Under the pieces are notes generated by a model that worked only from the letters and a program-made list of their open reading frames with translations, did no database searches and was not told the DNA's origin. DNA of 64,000 nt from Romboutsia ilealis (GTDB lineage Bacteria; Bacillota; Clostridia; Peptostreptococcales; Peptostreptococcaceae), in the NCBI RefSeq assembly GCF_900015215.1, contig NZ_LN555523.1, forward strand, positions 916,912-980,911. The letters are read 5' to 3'. Numbering within the stretch: the first letter of the stretch is position 1; every line of letters begins with the position of its first letter. Shown one piece after another: positions 28,652 to 37,797 of the stretch. The translations under genes and the position numbers were made by a program.

Positions 28652-29155
28652 ATGAAATTACTAAGCTTAGGAGAAAGAAAAAAAGAAAAAGAATTAAAAA
28701 AATATATAGTTGATAATAAAGAGTCCTTATATAGATTTGCATATAGTTACGTAAAAAATCAAGATGACGCACTTGATATAGTACATGATTCTATATGTAA
28801 GTCCCTAACTAAGATAGACACTCTCAAAGATATAGGTAATATAAAACCATGGATTTACAAAATAATATCAAATTGCGCAATAGACTATATAAGAAAAAAT
28901 AAAAAATATGTAATAAATAATGATTTAGATCTAGATGACTCAATAAGTTATGATACATATGAGAATATAGATTTACAAAAAGCTTTAGATGAATTGCCAG
29001 AAAAGTATAAAACAATAGTTATATTACGATATTTTGAAGATATGAAAATATCCGAGATAGCTCAAGTACTAGATGAAAATACAAATACTATAAAAACTAG
29101 ATTGTATAAGGCGTTAAATAAATTAAAATTAAAGCTTAGCGATGATGAGGAGTGA
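28652..29155 (+). CDS. csfV: ECF RNA polymerase sigma factor, CsfV/SigV type
   Basis: This 167-residue ECF sigma factor has region 2 at about residues 20-90 (LYRFAYSYVKNQDDALDIVHDSICKSL in outline) and region 4 at about 105-160 (LPEKYKTIVILRYFEDMKISEIAQVL). It is followed by an RsiV-like anti-sigma, a lipoprotein and a NodB-type deacetylase. That is the lysozyme-response arrangement known from Clostridioides difficile csfV-rsiV-pdaV. GAGAGGTG precedes the ATG by about ten bases. Its promoter looks like a target of the same sigma class. The symbol rests on operon context plus family, not on a search. Confidence 0.82.
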   Translation: MKLLSLGERKKEKELKKYIVDNKESLYRFAYSYVKNQDDALDIVHDSICKSLTKIDTLKDIGNIKPWIYKIISNCAIDYIRKNKKYVINNDLDLDDSISYDTYENIDLQKALDELPEKYKTIVILRYFEDMKISEIAQVLDENTNTIKTRLYKALNKLKLKLSDDEE

Positions 29156-29160
29156 AAACT

Positions 29161-30021
29161 TTGAATAATAAAGAATTTAAAAATTTAAAAGATACTTATA
29201 TGAATATAGAAATACCAGATAATTTAGATGAAGTTGTAAATGATGCATTAAATAATAAATCTATAAAAATTAAAAGAAAAACGATAAATAGGTGGTCTTC
29301 TGTAGCAGCATCAGTATGTGTAGTTGTAGGGGCTATTAACTTAAGCCCAACTTTTGCAAATACGTTAGAAGAAATACCTGTTATAGGAAATGTAATAAAG
29401 ATAATAAATTTTAGAAACTATAGAATAGATGAAAATGGATTTTATGTTTCTATAGATATACCTAAAATAGAAGGGCTAAAAAATAAAGACTTAGAATATA
29501 GGCTAAATAAAGATTTCGAAGAAGAAGGTAAAAAGTTATACCAAGAGTATTTAAAAGAAATGGAAACTCTAAAATCAGAAGGTATTGAAGGTCGAGATTT
29601 AGTAAAATCTTGGTATGAAGTTAAAACTGACAACGATGAAATTTTATCATTAGTAATATTTAATTACTATGCACAAGGTTCATCAAACACAACTAGAAAA
29701 TTCTATAATATAAACAAGAAAGATCAAACAGTTTTGACTTTAGAAGGTATGTTTGCAGGAACTGATTATGTAAATATAATAAGTGAAAACATAAAAGAGC
29801 AAATGAGAGAAAAAATGAAGGAAAATCCAAATGAACATTATTGGTTAGATGAAGATATGGAAGGACTTAACTTCACAAAGATAAATAAAGATCAAGGATT
29901 TTATATAAATGATAATAATGAACTTGTTATATGCTTTGATAAATATGAAGTTGGACCAGGATCTACTGGATTAGCTGAATTTGTAATACCAAAAGAAATA
30001 ACATCAAAGCTTATGAAGTAA
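29161..30021 (+). CDS. rsiV: RsiV-like anti-sigma factor / lysozyme sensor
   Basis: This protein of about 286 residues has a short cytoplasmic sigma-binding segment, one membrane span at about residues 42-60 (SSVAASVCVVVGAINLSP) and an extracellular DUF4163/DUF3298-type domain. In Bacillus and C. difficile, RsiV binds lysozyme directly and is then cleaved, which releases sigma V. GAGGAG overlaps the sigma stop codon. It gives good spacing to TTG 29161 and poor spacing to GTG 29152, so I prefer the TTG start. Translation is probably coupled to the sigma gene. I do not see an interrupted frame or missing domain. Confidence 0.82.
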   Translation: MNNKEFKNLKDTYMNIEIPDNLDEVVNDALNNKSIKIKRKTINRWSSVAASVCVVVGAINLSPTFANTLEEIPVIGNVIKIINFRNYRIDENGFYVSIDIPKIEGLKNKDLEYRLNKDFEEEGKKLYQEYLKEMETLKSEGIEGRDLVKSWYEVKTDNDEILSLVIFNYYAQGSSNTTRKFYNINKKDQTVLTLEGMFAGTDYVNIISENIKEQMREKMKENPNEHYWLDEDMEGLNFTKINKDQGFYINDNNELVICFDKYEVGPGSTGLAEFVIPKEITSKLMK

Positions 30022-30050
30022 AGAAAGTTGACAGCGAAGGGAGATTTGAC

Positions 30051-30926
30051 ATGCTAAAAAAAATTATACCAATATTATTATCTACTACACTACTATTTAC
30101 AGGATGTTCAAATGGTAATATAAATCAAAATAGTGAAAAAGAAAATATAAAGCTTACTTATTCAAATTTGATAGATGATAAAACTCAAAATGATATAAAA
30201 AATATTCTAATAGAAAATAAAATAGATAAGAAAACATCTGATTATTTTATTAAATTAGTTAGAGCTTATAATGAAAAATCTGAGATAAAAAATTTATATA
30301 CATCAAATAATGGATTTACATCTATAAATGTACAACAAGTACCATATGATGAAGCTGAATTAAATGAAAAATGGGACTATAAGAATAATATAAACTATAT
30401 GGACTTTAACTGTAGGATAACCGCTTTTACTTTATTTAAAGATTATATTAAATCAAATAGCAAGTTTAGTGGAGATGATACAACTTTAATATTTGATATA
30501 GATGCAATAGAAAATAATCCTCTTAGTGAATTTACAAAGGAAGATAAAGATAAATTTATAAATTTATATGGAGCTATTAAAGCAGAAAATACACAAGATA
30601 TACAAAAGCATGTAGATGAAATAAAAAAAGAGTGGAAAAATAGAAAAATATCATTTATAAAAAATAAAAATGTATCTATGATAAATGTATTTTTACATGA
30701 TCCGGAAGATGAAATTTTATTTGTTGGACACAGTGGTATATCAGTAAAAACTAAAGATGGTTTATTATTTATTGAGAAATATGGATTCTCTTTACCATAT
30801 CAAGTATCAAAATTTAAAGACAAAGCAGAATTAAAAGAATATTTAATGGATAGATTGGATGTAGATACATCTGGTAATGGAGCTGCAAAGCCAATAATTA
30901 TGGAAAATGATGAATTAATGAACTAA
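30051..30926 (+). CDS. Lipoprotein, DUF4300-like
   Basis: This 291-residue protein has a lipoprotein signal ending LLFTGC, so Cys20 should be lipidated. The mature part starts after a short Asn-rich linker with LTYSNLIDDKTQNDIKN. That matches my recollection of the DUF4300 lipoprotein family, though I could not search. It lies 29 bp after rsiV and about 100 bp before the deacetylase, so it is probably in the same operon and belongs to the envelope-stress response. Its biochemical role is unknown. AGGGAG precedes the ATG. Confidence 0.72.
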   Translation: MLKKIIPILLSTTLLFTGCSNGNINQNSEKENIKLTYSNLIDDKTQNDIKNILIENKIDKKTSDYFIKLVRAYNEKSEIKNLYTSNNGFTSINVQQVPYDEAELNEKWDYKNNINYMDFNCRITAFTLFKDYIKSNSKFSGDDTTLIFDIDAIENNPLSEFTKEDKDKFINLYGAIKAENTQDIQKHVDEIKKEWKNRKISFIKNKNVSMINVFLHDPEDEILFVGHSGISVKTKDGLLFIEKYGFSLPYQVSKFKDKAELKEYLMDRLDVDTSGNGAAKPIIMENDELMN

Positions 30927-31024
30927 AGATAAAATAAATCTGAGTATAAAAAGTTTAATTTTAAATATATAACTCATAAAAGCAGAAGATGAAGATAATA
31001 GACAACAATTGATAGGTGAGGAAT

Positions 31025-31921
31025 ATGAATTATAGAACAGTTAAAAATAGAAGAGTAAATAAAAAAAAGGTATTAATTGTAATATTGATAGGCATAATTA
31101 TTTTAGGCGTAATAAATAGAACTTGGGCTTATGTAGATGAGCAAATAAAAATAAAAGCAGAGCAAGAAAGGCTAGCAGAAGAAAAAAGAAAAGCAGAAGA
31201 AGAAAAGAAAAAATATATGGTTGGAGTAAGTCATGAAGCTAAAAAGTACTCTTATGATGCAAAAATTGTTTCTGAGAAACTTAGTAAATATGATTACTCA
31301 AATAATGGAGAAAAAGTAGTATTTTTAACTTTTGATGATGGAACATCTACAACAGTTACTCCTAAAATATTAAAAACTTTAAAGGATGAAAACGTAAAAG
31401 CAACTTTCTTTTTAACTGGTGAAAATATAGAAAGAGGTGGAGAGAAAGCAAAGGAACTTATAAAGCAAGAATTTAATGAAGGGCATGCTATAGCTAATCA
31501 TTCCTATAGCCATAATTATAAATTACTATATCCAGGTAGAACATTAGATTTAGAAGCATTTAAAGCTGATTTTGAAAAAACAGATAAAATGTTAACAGAT
31601 ATTTTAGGAAAATACTTTTCAACAAGGGTATTAAGATGTCCTGGGGGATATATGTCTTGGAAAGGTATGGATGAGTTAGCTGCTTATTTAGATGAAAATA
31701 ATAAAGCATCTATAGATTGGAATGCATTAAGTGCAGATGCTGAAGGTGGGAAAAAAAGTGCTCAACAGCTTGTAGATTATGCAATAAAAACATCAAAAGG
31801 TAAAGAAATGGTAGTTCTTTTGATGCATGATACTTATGGTAAAGAAGAAACAGCTAAGGCTTTACCAAGTATAATAAAATATTTTAAAGACAATGGATAT
31901 GAATTTAAAACACTTTCATAA
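31025..31921 (+). CDS. pdaV: Peptidoglycan/polysaccharide deacetylase, PdaV type
   Basis: This 298-residue membrane-anchored protein has an N-terminal span at about residues 14-32. A charged coiled coil (about 38-62, rich in E/K/A) is followed by a NodB domain at about 96-295. The catalytic base and metal site are visible as Asp104-Asp105 (LTFDDG) and His159/His163 (NHSYSH). RCPGGY and LLMHD are further NodB motifs. It should N-deacetylate cell-wall GlcNAc and so confer lysozyme resistance. The C. difficile homologue is under sigma V. The frame begins at a GTG at 31016, but AGGTGAGG favours ATG 31025. A terminator follows. Confidence 0.85.
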   Translation: MNYRTVKNRRVNKKKVLIVILIGIIILGVINRTWAYVDEQIKIKAEQERLAEEKRKAEEEKKKYMVGVSHEAKKYSYDAKIVSEKLSKYDYSNNGEKVVFLTFDDGTSTTVTPKILKTLKDENVKATFFLTGENIERGGEKAKELIKQEFNEGHAIANHSYSHNYKLLYPGRTLDLEAFKADFEKTDKMLTDILGKYFSTRVLRCPGGYMSWKGMDELAAYLDENNKASIDWNALSADAEGGKKSAQQLVDYAIKTSKGKEMVVLLMHDTYGKEETAKALPSIIKYFKDNGYEFKTLS

Positions 31922-31931
31922 AATAAATAAA

Positions 31932-31968
31932 AAATATGCATTAATTAAATTAATGCATATTTTTTTAT
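31932..31968 (+). terminator. Terminator of the sigma-V-type operon
   Basis: AATATGCATTAATT pairs with TTAATGCATATT, followed by seven Ts. Confidence 0.9.
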
Positions 31969-31993
31969 TTATCATATAATTGCAAAAAGTATT

Positions 31994-32008
31994 TGAAAAT
32001 AATTATCA
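31994..32008. promoter_or_regulatory. Fur-like box upstream of the EamA gene
   Basis: TGAAAATAATTATCA matches 14 of 15 positions of the 7-1-7 Fur pattern TGATAATNATTATCA. It lies about 97 bp before the EamA start. Confidence 0.65.
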
Positions 32009-32104
32009 TTTAAAGTAGAATAGTATTAAATATACAAATAACTAGACGCAGTATAATTATTTAATATTATATTGTATAAATTAGGTAAGAAGGAGGAAGA
32101 TTTA

Positions 32105-32965
32105 ATGTGGATATTATTTGCATTTGGTGCTGCATTATTTGCGGGACTAACAGCAATTTTAGCTAAAATAGGAATTAAAAATGTTGATTCAAATGTGGCA
32201 ACAGCAATACGCACTATTATTATATTAATTTTTTCATGGTTGATGGTTTTTATAGTAGGATCATTTAACACTATATCAGATATAAGCAATAAAACATTGA
32301 TATTTTTAATCTTATCGGGATTAGCAACAGGAGGATCATGGTTATGTTATTTTAAAGCACTTCAACTTGGAGATGTAAACAAAGTAACACCTATAGATAA
32401 ATCAAGTACAGTACTAACGATGATACTTGCATCTATAATACTAGGAGAAAGTCTTAAATTTACAAAAATACTTGGAATGATAGCTATTGGTATAGGTACA
32501 TATATGATGATTATAAAAAAAGATGAAAATGAAAAATCTATAGAAAGTAACAAATGGATGTTTTATGCAATACTATCAGCAGTATTTGCTAGTTTGACTT
32601 CTATTCTTGGAAAAATAGGCATATCAGGTATTGAATCAAATCTTGGAACAGCAATTCGTACAATAGTAGTTCTTATTATGGCTTGGATAGTTGTATTTGT
32701 AAGTAAGAAACAAGGAGATATAAAGAATATAGATAAAAAGAGTTGGGTATTTATAGGTTTGTCTGGTATAACAACAGGACTTTCATGGTTGTGTTATTAT
32801 AAAGCACTTCAAGATGGAGAGGCTAGTGTTGTAGTTCCTATAGATAAATTAAGTATATTGGTTACAATTGCATTCTCATATGTATTTTTAAAGGAAAAGT
32901 TAAACAAGAAGTCATTTATAGGACTTATTATGATTGTAATTGGGACGTTGATATTATTAGTATAG
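32105..32965 (+). CDS. EamA-family (DMT) transporter
   Basis: This 286-residue protein has ten membrane helices in two homologous EamA repeats (about 1-135 and 150-286). The repeats can be seen directly: each begins with a stretch like AxFAGLTAILAKIGI(K/S)N and contains GGSWLCYFKALQ / GLSWLCYYKALQ. The open frame starts upstream at 32072, but GGAGGA supports ATG 32105. DMT proteins export or import small metabolites, and the substrate here is unknown. The Fur-like box upstream suggests iron-responsive expression, unusual for this family. Downstream lies divergent repeat C5. Confidence 0.87.
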   Translation: MWILFAFGAALFAGLTAILAKIGIKNVDSNVATAIRTIIILIFSWLMVFIVGSFNTISDISNKTLIFLILSGLATGGSWLCYFKALQLGDVNKVTPIDKSSTVLTMILASIILGESLKFTKILGMIAIGIGTYMMIIKKDENEKSIESNKWMFYAILSAVFASLTSILGKIGISGIESNLGTAIRTIVVLIMAWIVVFVSKKQGDIKNIDKKSWVFIGLSGITTGLSWLCYYKALQDGEASVVVPIDKLSILVTIAFSYVFLKEKLNKKSFIGLIMIVIGTLILLV

Positions 32966-32984
32966 TAGCTTAATATTGATAAAA

Positions 32985-33165
32985 ATGCTTAACTTGATAA
33001 ATATAATTTAAATATTTCAAATTTATATCAATCAAGATAAGCATTTGAGTAACGGATTTATCCGTAGCGGTAGCAAGGATATATCGTTGGCGACATAAAA
33101 ATTAGCGCCCACACGTGGCTTAAAGTGTTTCGCCGACATATTGCTTAAGCTTAGCGAATTTTTTA
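32985..33165 (+). repeat. Mosaic hairpin repeat, copy C5 (rearranged)
   Basis: The left module is replaced by a different 22-bp inverted repeat (32985-33006 with 33023-33044, about 19 of 22 paired). The right module holds the same building blocks in another order. First comes an expanded hairpin (AACGGATttATCCGT ... ATATCGTTGGCG). Then comes the CCCACacGTGG unit, then GTTTCGCCGACATATTGC. It ends TTAGCGAATTTTTTAT just before the stop of the minus-strand patatin gene. Confidence 0.75.
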
Positions 33166-33170
33166 TTTAC

Positions 33171-34019
33171 TTATTTATTTATAAACTTTATAATTTTTTC
33201 ATATGAGTCTTTAGCATCATTATAACCATCATGATATAATGCTATTAATTTATCTTTATTTTTCTCAACCTGGCTAACTTTAACTGGAGATTTAGGCCTA
33301 ATAACAAAAACTTCCTCTTTTTCTTCTAAAGATTTTACTAAATTTAAGCTTTTATTATAGTTTAGATGTCTATTTTCAATAGACTTTACTAATTTGGGAT
33401 ATTTTTTATACTTTCTTTTCACAAGAGATAAAAACTTAACTTTACTTTTTACATAAGTCTTGTCTCTAGTTAGTATGACTATATTTTTATTGCATCCTTG
33501 ATTTAATGCATATTCTATGGGAATAGAATCAGATACTCCGCCGTCTACTAGTTTATAGCCATCAATTTCTACGATATTTGCAAACATAGGTATAGAACAA
33601 GATGCTTGTAGATACATTATGTCTTTTTTCATATCTTTTAATTGAAAATATTCTGCTTTTCCTGTCTCACAGTTTGTAGCAACTACAGTAAATTTACTTT
33701 GAGACTTATTAAAAGTCTCATAATCATAAGGGTATAATTCATTAGGAATTTTATTAAACATTAAATCCATACCAAATATAGAACCGGTTTTTATTAAATT
33801 TCTAAAGCTAAGATATTCTTTATCATGTAAATAGTCAATATTAGTTCTAAAGGCTCTTTTATATTGCTTTGAAAGGTAAGAAGCTGCGTGGCATCCACCA
33901 GCAGAAACTCCAACGACTAAATCTACTTCTATATTTTTATCAATGAAAAAATCTAAAACGCCAGCAGTATAAATGCCTCTCATACCACCGCCTTCTAAAA
34001 TTAATCCGATTTTATTCAC
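33171..34019 (-). CDS. Patatin-like phospholipase
   Basis: This 282-residue acyl hydrolase has the patatin fold. The oxyanion motif GGGMRG is at residues 10-15, and the nucleophile Ser39 sits in GVSAG. The dyad Asp lies in DGGVSDSIP. It resembles the YjjU/YlaK-type soluble bacterial patatins, with a basic C terminus. It probably hydrolyses phospholipid or another acyl ester; the substrate is unknown. Translation starts at a GTG with AGGAGG seven bases upstream. The gene ends a few bases from repeat C5, so its transcript probably carries the antisense of C5. Confidence 0.88.
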   Translation of the reverse strand: MNKIGLILEGGGMRGIYTAGVLDFFIDKNIEVDLVVGVSAGGCHAASYLSKQYKRAFRTNIDYLHDKEYLSFRNLIKTGSIFGMDLMFNKIPNELYPYDYETFNKSQSKFTVVATNCETGKAEYFQLKDMKKDIMYLQASCSIPMFANIVEIDGYKLVDGGVSDSIPIEYALNQGCNKNIVILTRDKTYVKSKVKFLSLVKRKYKKYPKLVKSIENRHLNYNKSLNLVKSLEEKEEVFVIRPKSPVKVSQVEKNKDKLIALYHDGYNDAKDSYEKIIKFINK

Positions 34020-34323
34020 AATATACCTCCTAAATATTAATATATAATATATTTTAGTACAAAATTAGATTTATGTATACATGATTAAAGAGTATTATTC
34101 AAACAAAGAATATTTGCAATATAATGATTTGATATAATGGTTATATATTTATAAAATTACAAAATATAATGTCATATATATTATTTTTAAGGGAATTATT
34201 ATATATATTAAATACGTTGAAAAATAGTTTAATACCTTTATATAGATAAAATTGTTTCTTTTAATAATATAATAACTAAAGTATAATAATACTAGAGAAA
34301 TAATAATAAGGGGGGAGTTAGAG
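34020..34323. other. Divergent promoter region, patatin/DUF362
   Basis: AT-rich intergenic sequence with no recognisable operator, repeat or reading frame. The GGGGGGAG ribosome-binding site of the next gene is at its right end. Confidence 0.5.
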
Positions 34324-35433
34324 ATGAATAAATCTAAGGTATATTTTAGTAATTTAAGGACTAATTCTAATATGACATTATTACAAAAGTTAGATAGACT
34401 AGTTAAAAAGGCAGGGATAGAAGAAATTGATTTTAATGAGAAATTTGTAGCTATTAAAATTCATTTTGGAGAACCTGGAAATTTAGCGTACTTAAGGCCA
34501 AACTACTCTAAAGTAATTGTAGATTTAATAAAATCTAATAATGGAAAACCATTTTTAACAGATTGCAATACTCTTTATGTAGGAAGAAGGAAAAATGCAA
34601 TAGAGCATATGGATGCAGCTTACGAAAATGGATATAATCCATTTGCTACAGGATGTCACATTATAATAGCTGATGGTATTAAGGGAACTGATGAAGCAAT
34701 TATACCAATTGAAGGTGGAGAATATGTTAAAGAAGCTAAAATTGGTCAAGCAATAATGGATGCAGATATATTTATAAGCATGAATCACTTTAAAGGTCAT
34801 GAGTCAACTGGATTTGGAGGCGCATTAAAAAATATAGGTATGGGATGTGGATCTCGTGCAGGGAAGATGGAAATGCATTGTAGTGGAAAACCAGTTGTAA
34901 AGCAAAATAAATGTGTATCTTGTGGAGCATGTAAGAAAATGTGTGCTCATAGCGCTATTAGCTTTAATGAATATAAAAAAGCAAATATAAATCATGATAA
35001 ATGTGTAGGATGTGGACGTTGTATAGGAACATGTAATTTTGATGCAATAGAAAATTTTGAATATGCTGCAAATGACATATTAAATAAAAAAATAGCAGAG
35101 TATTCAAAAGCTGTACTTAGTGGAAGAGAACATTTTCATATAAGTTTTGTAGTTAATGTATCGCCAAATTGTGACTGTCATGCAGAAAATGATGCAGCAA
35201 TTATTCCAGATGTAGGTATGTTTGCATCATTTGATCCAGTAGCTCTTGATATGGCATGTGTTGATGCTGCTAATAAACAAGTTGTTATAAGAGATAGTTA
35301 TTTAGGTGAAAAAGAACAACATACACATGATCACTTTATAAATACTCATCCGGAAACTAATTGGGAAGTATGCATAGATCATGCTGTTAAGCTAGGACTA
35401 GGAAATAAAGAATATGAACTAATAGAAGTATAA
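34324..35433 (+). CDS. DUF362 domain protein with two [4Fe-4S] ferredoxin motifs
   Basis: This 369-residue protein has an N-terminal DUF362 region (about 1-185 and 255-369) interrupted by a bacterial ferredoxin insertion at about 190-240. The two motifs CVSCGACKKMC and CVGCGRCIGTC should bind two [4Fe-4S] clusters. The DUF362 part has the conserved KIHFGEPGN and NHFKGH segments. The family is common in anaerobes and is thought to be redox-related, but its reaction is not established. GGGGGGAG gives very strong ribosome binding. It appears monocistronic. Confidence 0.87.
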   Translation: MNKSKVYFSNLRTNSNMTLLQKLDRLVKKAGIEEIDFNEKFVAIKIHFGEPGNLAYLRPNYSKVIVDLIKSNNGKPFLTDCNTLYVGRRKNAIEHMDAAYENGYNPFATGCHIIIADGIKGTDEAIIPIEGGEYVKEAKIGQAIMDADIFISMNHFKGHESTGFGGALKNIGMGCGSRAGKMEMHCSGKPVVKQNKCVSCGACKKMCAHSAISFNEYKKANINHDKCVGCGRCIGTCNFDAIENFEYAANDILNKKIAEYSKAVLSGREHFHISFVVNVSPNCDCHAENDAAIIPDVGMFASFDPVALDMACVDAANKQVVIRDSYLGEKEQHTHDHFINTHPETNWEVCIDHAVKLGLGNKEYELIEV

Positions 35434-35590
35434 AAATAGTATATTTTTGCAGATGGTAATACATTATCTGTAAATATAAATAGATCAAGAAAAAATTAGA
35501 AAAAATCGGATTAAAAATTATATATAAAGTAAAAGAGGACTAGGGTACATAATGGAATGAAGTTAATAGAATATGATAATTCATAATATA

Positions 35591-35622
35591 AATAAGGTGT
35601 CGTGATTTACGACACCTTATTT
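35591..35622. terminator. Bidirectional terminator, near-copy of the one at 8731
   Basis: AATAAGGTGTCG pairs with CGACACCTTATT around TGATTTA. It serves the convergent DUF362 and cyclophilin genes. Arms and part of the loop are shared with 8731-8765. Confidence 0.88.
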
Positions 35623-35628
35623 ATATTA

Positions 35629-36258
35629 TTACATTTTATCAGGATCTTTATATTCTACTCCTTTAGTATCAACTTTTATAGACTCAATTATAATATTATT
35701 AACTGGTTTATCATTAGAGTCAGTTTCAACATTTTCTATTTTATGAACAATATCCATACCTTTTATAACTTTACCAAAAGAAGCATATTCTCCATCTAAA
35801 TGAGGAGCATCTTTGGTAACTATAAAGAATTGGCTACCAGCACTATTTTTATTTTGGCTTCTAGCCATAGATAATATCCCTTCAGTATGAGATAAATCAT
35901 TTTTAAACTTATTATTAGTAAACTCACCATAAATACTATATCCAGGGCCACCCATACCAGTTCCTTCAGGATCTCCACCTTGTATCATAAAGTCTTTTAT
36001 AACCCTATGGAAAGTTAAGCCATCATAAAAACCACTATTAGCTAAAGATATAAAGTTATTAACTGTATTTGGGGCTATATGAGGATATAACTCGGCTTCA
36101 ATAGTTCCTAAATCTTTAATAACTATAGTAGCTATAGGAAGTTCTTTTGGAGGCGTTCTAGCTTCATCATTAACTGTAGCCTTAGATGAACAGCCAACTA
36201 AAGCTAGTGTAGCAACAAGTAAGCTTGCTAAAAATGTTTTTTTATTTTTCTTAGACAT
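35629..36258 (-). CDS. Cyclophilin-type peptidyl-prolyl isomerase lipoprotein
   Basis: This 209-residue protein has a lipoprotein signal ending LALVGC. A compact bacterial cyclophilin domain (about residues 45-200) follows, with FHRVIKDFMIQGGDPEGTG, the Arg-containing active-site segment, and GSQFFIVTKDAPHLDG. It should act outside the membrane as a proline isomerase that assists folding of secreted proteins. AAAGGATGG precedes the ATG. It is monocistronic. Confidence 0.92.
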   Translation of the reverse strand: MSKKNKKTFLASLLVATLALVGCSSKATVNDEARTPPKELPIATIVIKDLGTIEAELYPHIAPNTVNNFISLANSGFYDGLTFHRVIKDFMIQGGDPEGTGMGGPGYSIYGEFTNNKFKNDLSHTEGILSMARSQNKNSAGSQFFIVTKDAPHLDGEYASFGKVIKGMDIVHKIENVETDSNDKPVNNIIIESIKVDTKGVEYKDPDKM

Positions 36259-36524
36259 ATTATTACCATCCTTTGTTATAATTTACGAATATATTATACC
36301 ATAAATTGACTATATAATAGATTAAGTATATAAAAATAGGGAATAGATAAAATATAAAAATTATAGTTATTTTAACCTATTTATTTGAAAAATATTTTAT
36401 TTAATCAATGATACCTCTTGATAATAGCAAAGATAAATATATTATCTTACATTATCTATAAATTATTTGAACTGTATAAAGTTTATAATATCTTATAAAA
36501 TTAAAAGACTAAGGAGTTGATGAT

Positions 36525-37481
36525 ATGAACAAATTAGCAACATTTGCAGGAGGATGCTTTTGGTGCATGGTAAAACCTTTTGATCAATATGAAGGAGTTA
36601 TGAAAGTAGTATCAGGATATACAGGAGGTCACACAAAAAATCCTACATATGAAGAGGTATGTAGTGACACAACAGGTCATATAGAAGCTATACAAATAAC
36701 TTTTGATGATGAAATAATAACTTATGAAGAACTTTTAAATATATATTGGAAGCAGATAGATCCTACTGATGGTGGAGGTCAATTTAATGATAGAGGTCAT
36801 AAATATAAGACTGTAATATTTTATCATGATGAAAAACAAAAAGAATTAGCAGAAAAATCTAAAAAAGAATTAGAAGATAGTAAAATTTTTAACTTACCAA
36901 TAGCAACAGAAATATTGCCAGCTACAGTATTTTATGAAGCAGAAGATTACCATCAAGACTATTATAAGAAAAATCCTAATCACTATTATAGATATTATGT
37001 TGGTTCAGGTAGATACTTATTTACAAAAGAAAGTTGGGATAGAAATAACGTAGATAGAGAGTTATTAAAAGAAAAACTTACTCCGATACAATTTGAAGTA
37101 ACGCAAAATGATAAAACAGAACCACCATTTAAAAATGAATACTATGATAATAAAGAAGAAGGAATATATGTTGACATAGTAAGTGGTGATTTATTGTTTT
37201 CATCTAAGGATAAATTTGATTCTGGTTGTGGATGGCCAAGTTTTACAAAGCCAGTAAAGGAAACTAGCATAATGGAAAAAAGTGATTTTACCAATGGAAT
37301 GTTTAGAACTGAGGTAAGAAGTAGTAAAGCAAATTCTCATTTAGGTCATGTATTTAATGATGGACCTAAAGAATTTGGAGGTCTTAGATATTGTATAAAT
37401 TCAGCATCACTTAAGTTTATACCTAAAGATAAGATGATAGAAGAAGGATATGAAAAGTATTTATATTTATTTAATGATTAA
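36525..37481 (+). CDS. msrAB: Bifunctional methionine sulfoxide reductase MsrA/MsrB
   Basis: This 318-residue fusion repairs both diastereomers of oxidised methionine. The MsrA domain is about residues 3-160 with catalytic Cys11 in GGCFWCM. The MsrB domain is about 172-310 with SGCGWPSF and catalytic Cys290 in RYCINSASL. The paired CxxC zinc ligands found in many MsrBs are not present ([13 protein letters not shown] at that place), so this is the zinc-free form. No signal peptide is present, so it is cytoplasmic. AAGGAGTTGATG precedes the ATG. Confidence 0.94.
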   Translation: MNKLATFAGGCFWCMVKPFDQYEGVMKVVSGYTGGHTKNPTYEEVCSDTTGHIEAIQITFDDEIITYEELLNIYWKQIDPTDGGGQFNDRGHKYKTVIFYHDEKQKELAEKSKKELEDSKIFNLPIATEILPATVFYEAEDYHQDYYKKNPNHYYRYYVGSGRYLFTKESWDRNNVDRELLKEKLTPIQFEVTQNDKTEPPFKNEYYDNKEEGIYVDIVSGDLLFSSKDKFDSGCGWPSFTKPVKETSIMEKSDFTNGMFRTEVRSSKANSHLGHVFNDGPKEFGGLRYCINSASLKFIPKDKMIEEGYEKYLYLFND

Positions 37482-37594
37482 AAAATAGATATAAATAATA
37501 GTACTTAGAAATATTCAAAAGCTATAAATAGTGTATAATCTAATTATCTTAATATTATTATATATACTAAATATAATATTGTGGGAGGAATATA

Positions 37595-37768
37595 ATGTTA
37601 AAAAATCAAAATGCTATGTGCAGTTGCAAAAATTTAAAATGTACAATACATGGAAAATGTAAAGAATGTATAGAACACCATAAAGATCATGGTTTGCCAC
37701 ATTGTAAAAGACCTGAAAATATAAAGGCAGTAGAAGAAATGAGAAAGCTACCATTTATAATTTGTTAA
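37595..37768 (+). CDS. Cys/His-rich mini-protein, 57 aa
   Basis: This short frame encodes 57 residues with eight cysteines by my count (including CSC, CxxxxxC, CKEC and a C-terminal Cys) and four or more histidines (HGKC, EHHKDHG, PHC). The spacing CxC-x4-C-x5-C-x2-C ... H-C suggests a metal-binding knuckle. GGGAGG precedes the ATG at correct distance, and a terminator follows directly. It lies beside the Fur-box cluster. I do not recognise a named family. Confidence 0.72.
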   Translation: MLKNQNAMCSCKNLKCTIHGKCKECIEHHKDHGLPHCKRPENIKAVEEMRKLPFIIC

Positions 37769-37771
37769 ATA

Positions 37772-37797
37772 TAAAAAGGAGCATATGCTCCTTTTTA
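37772..37797. terminator. Bidirectional terminator
   Basis: AAAAAGGAGCAT/ATGCTCCTTTTT is a perfect palindrome with runs on both sides, between the convergent mini-protein and DUF3793 genes. Confidence 0.9.
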
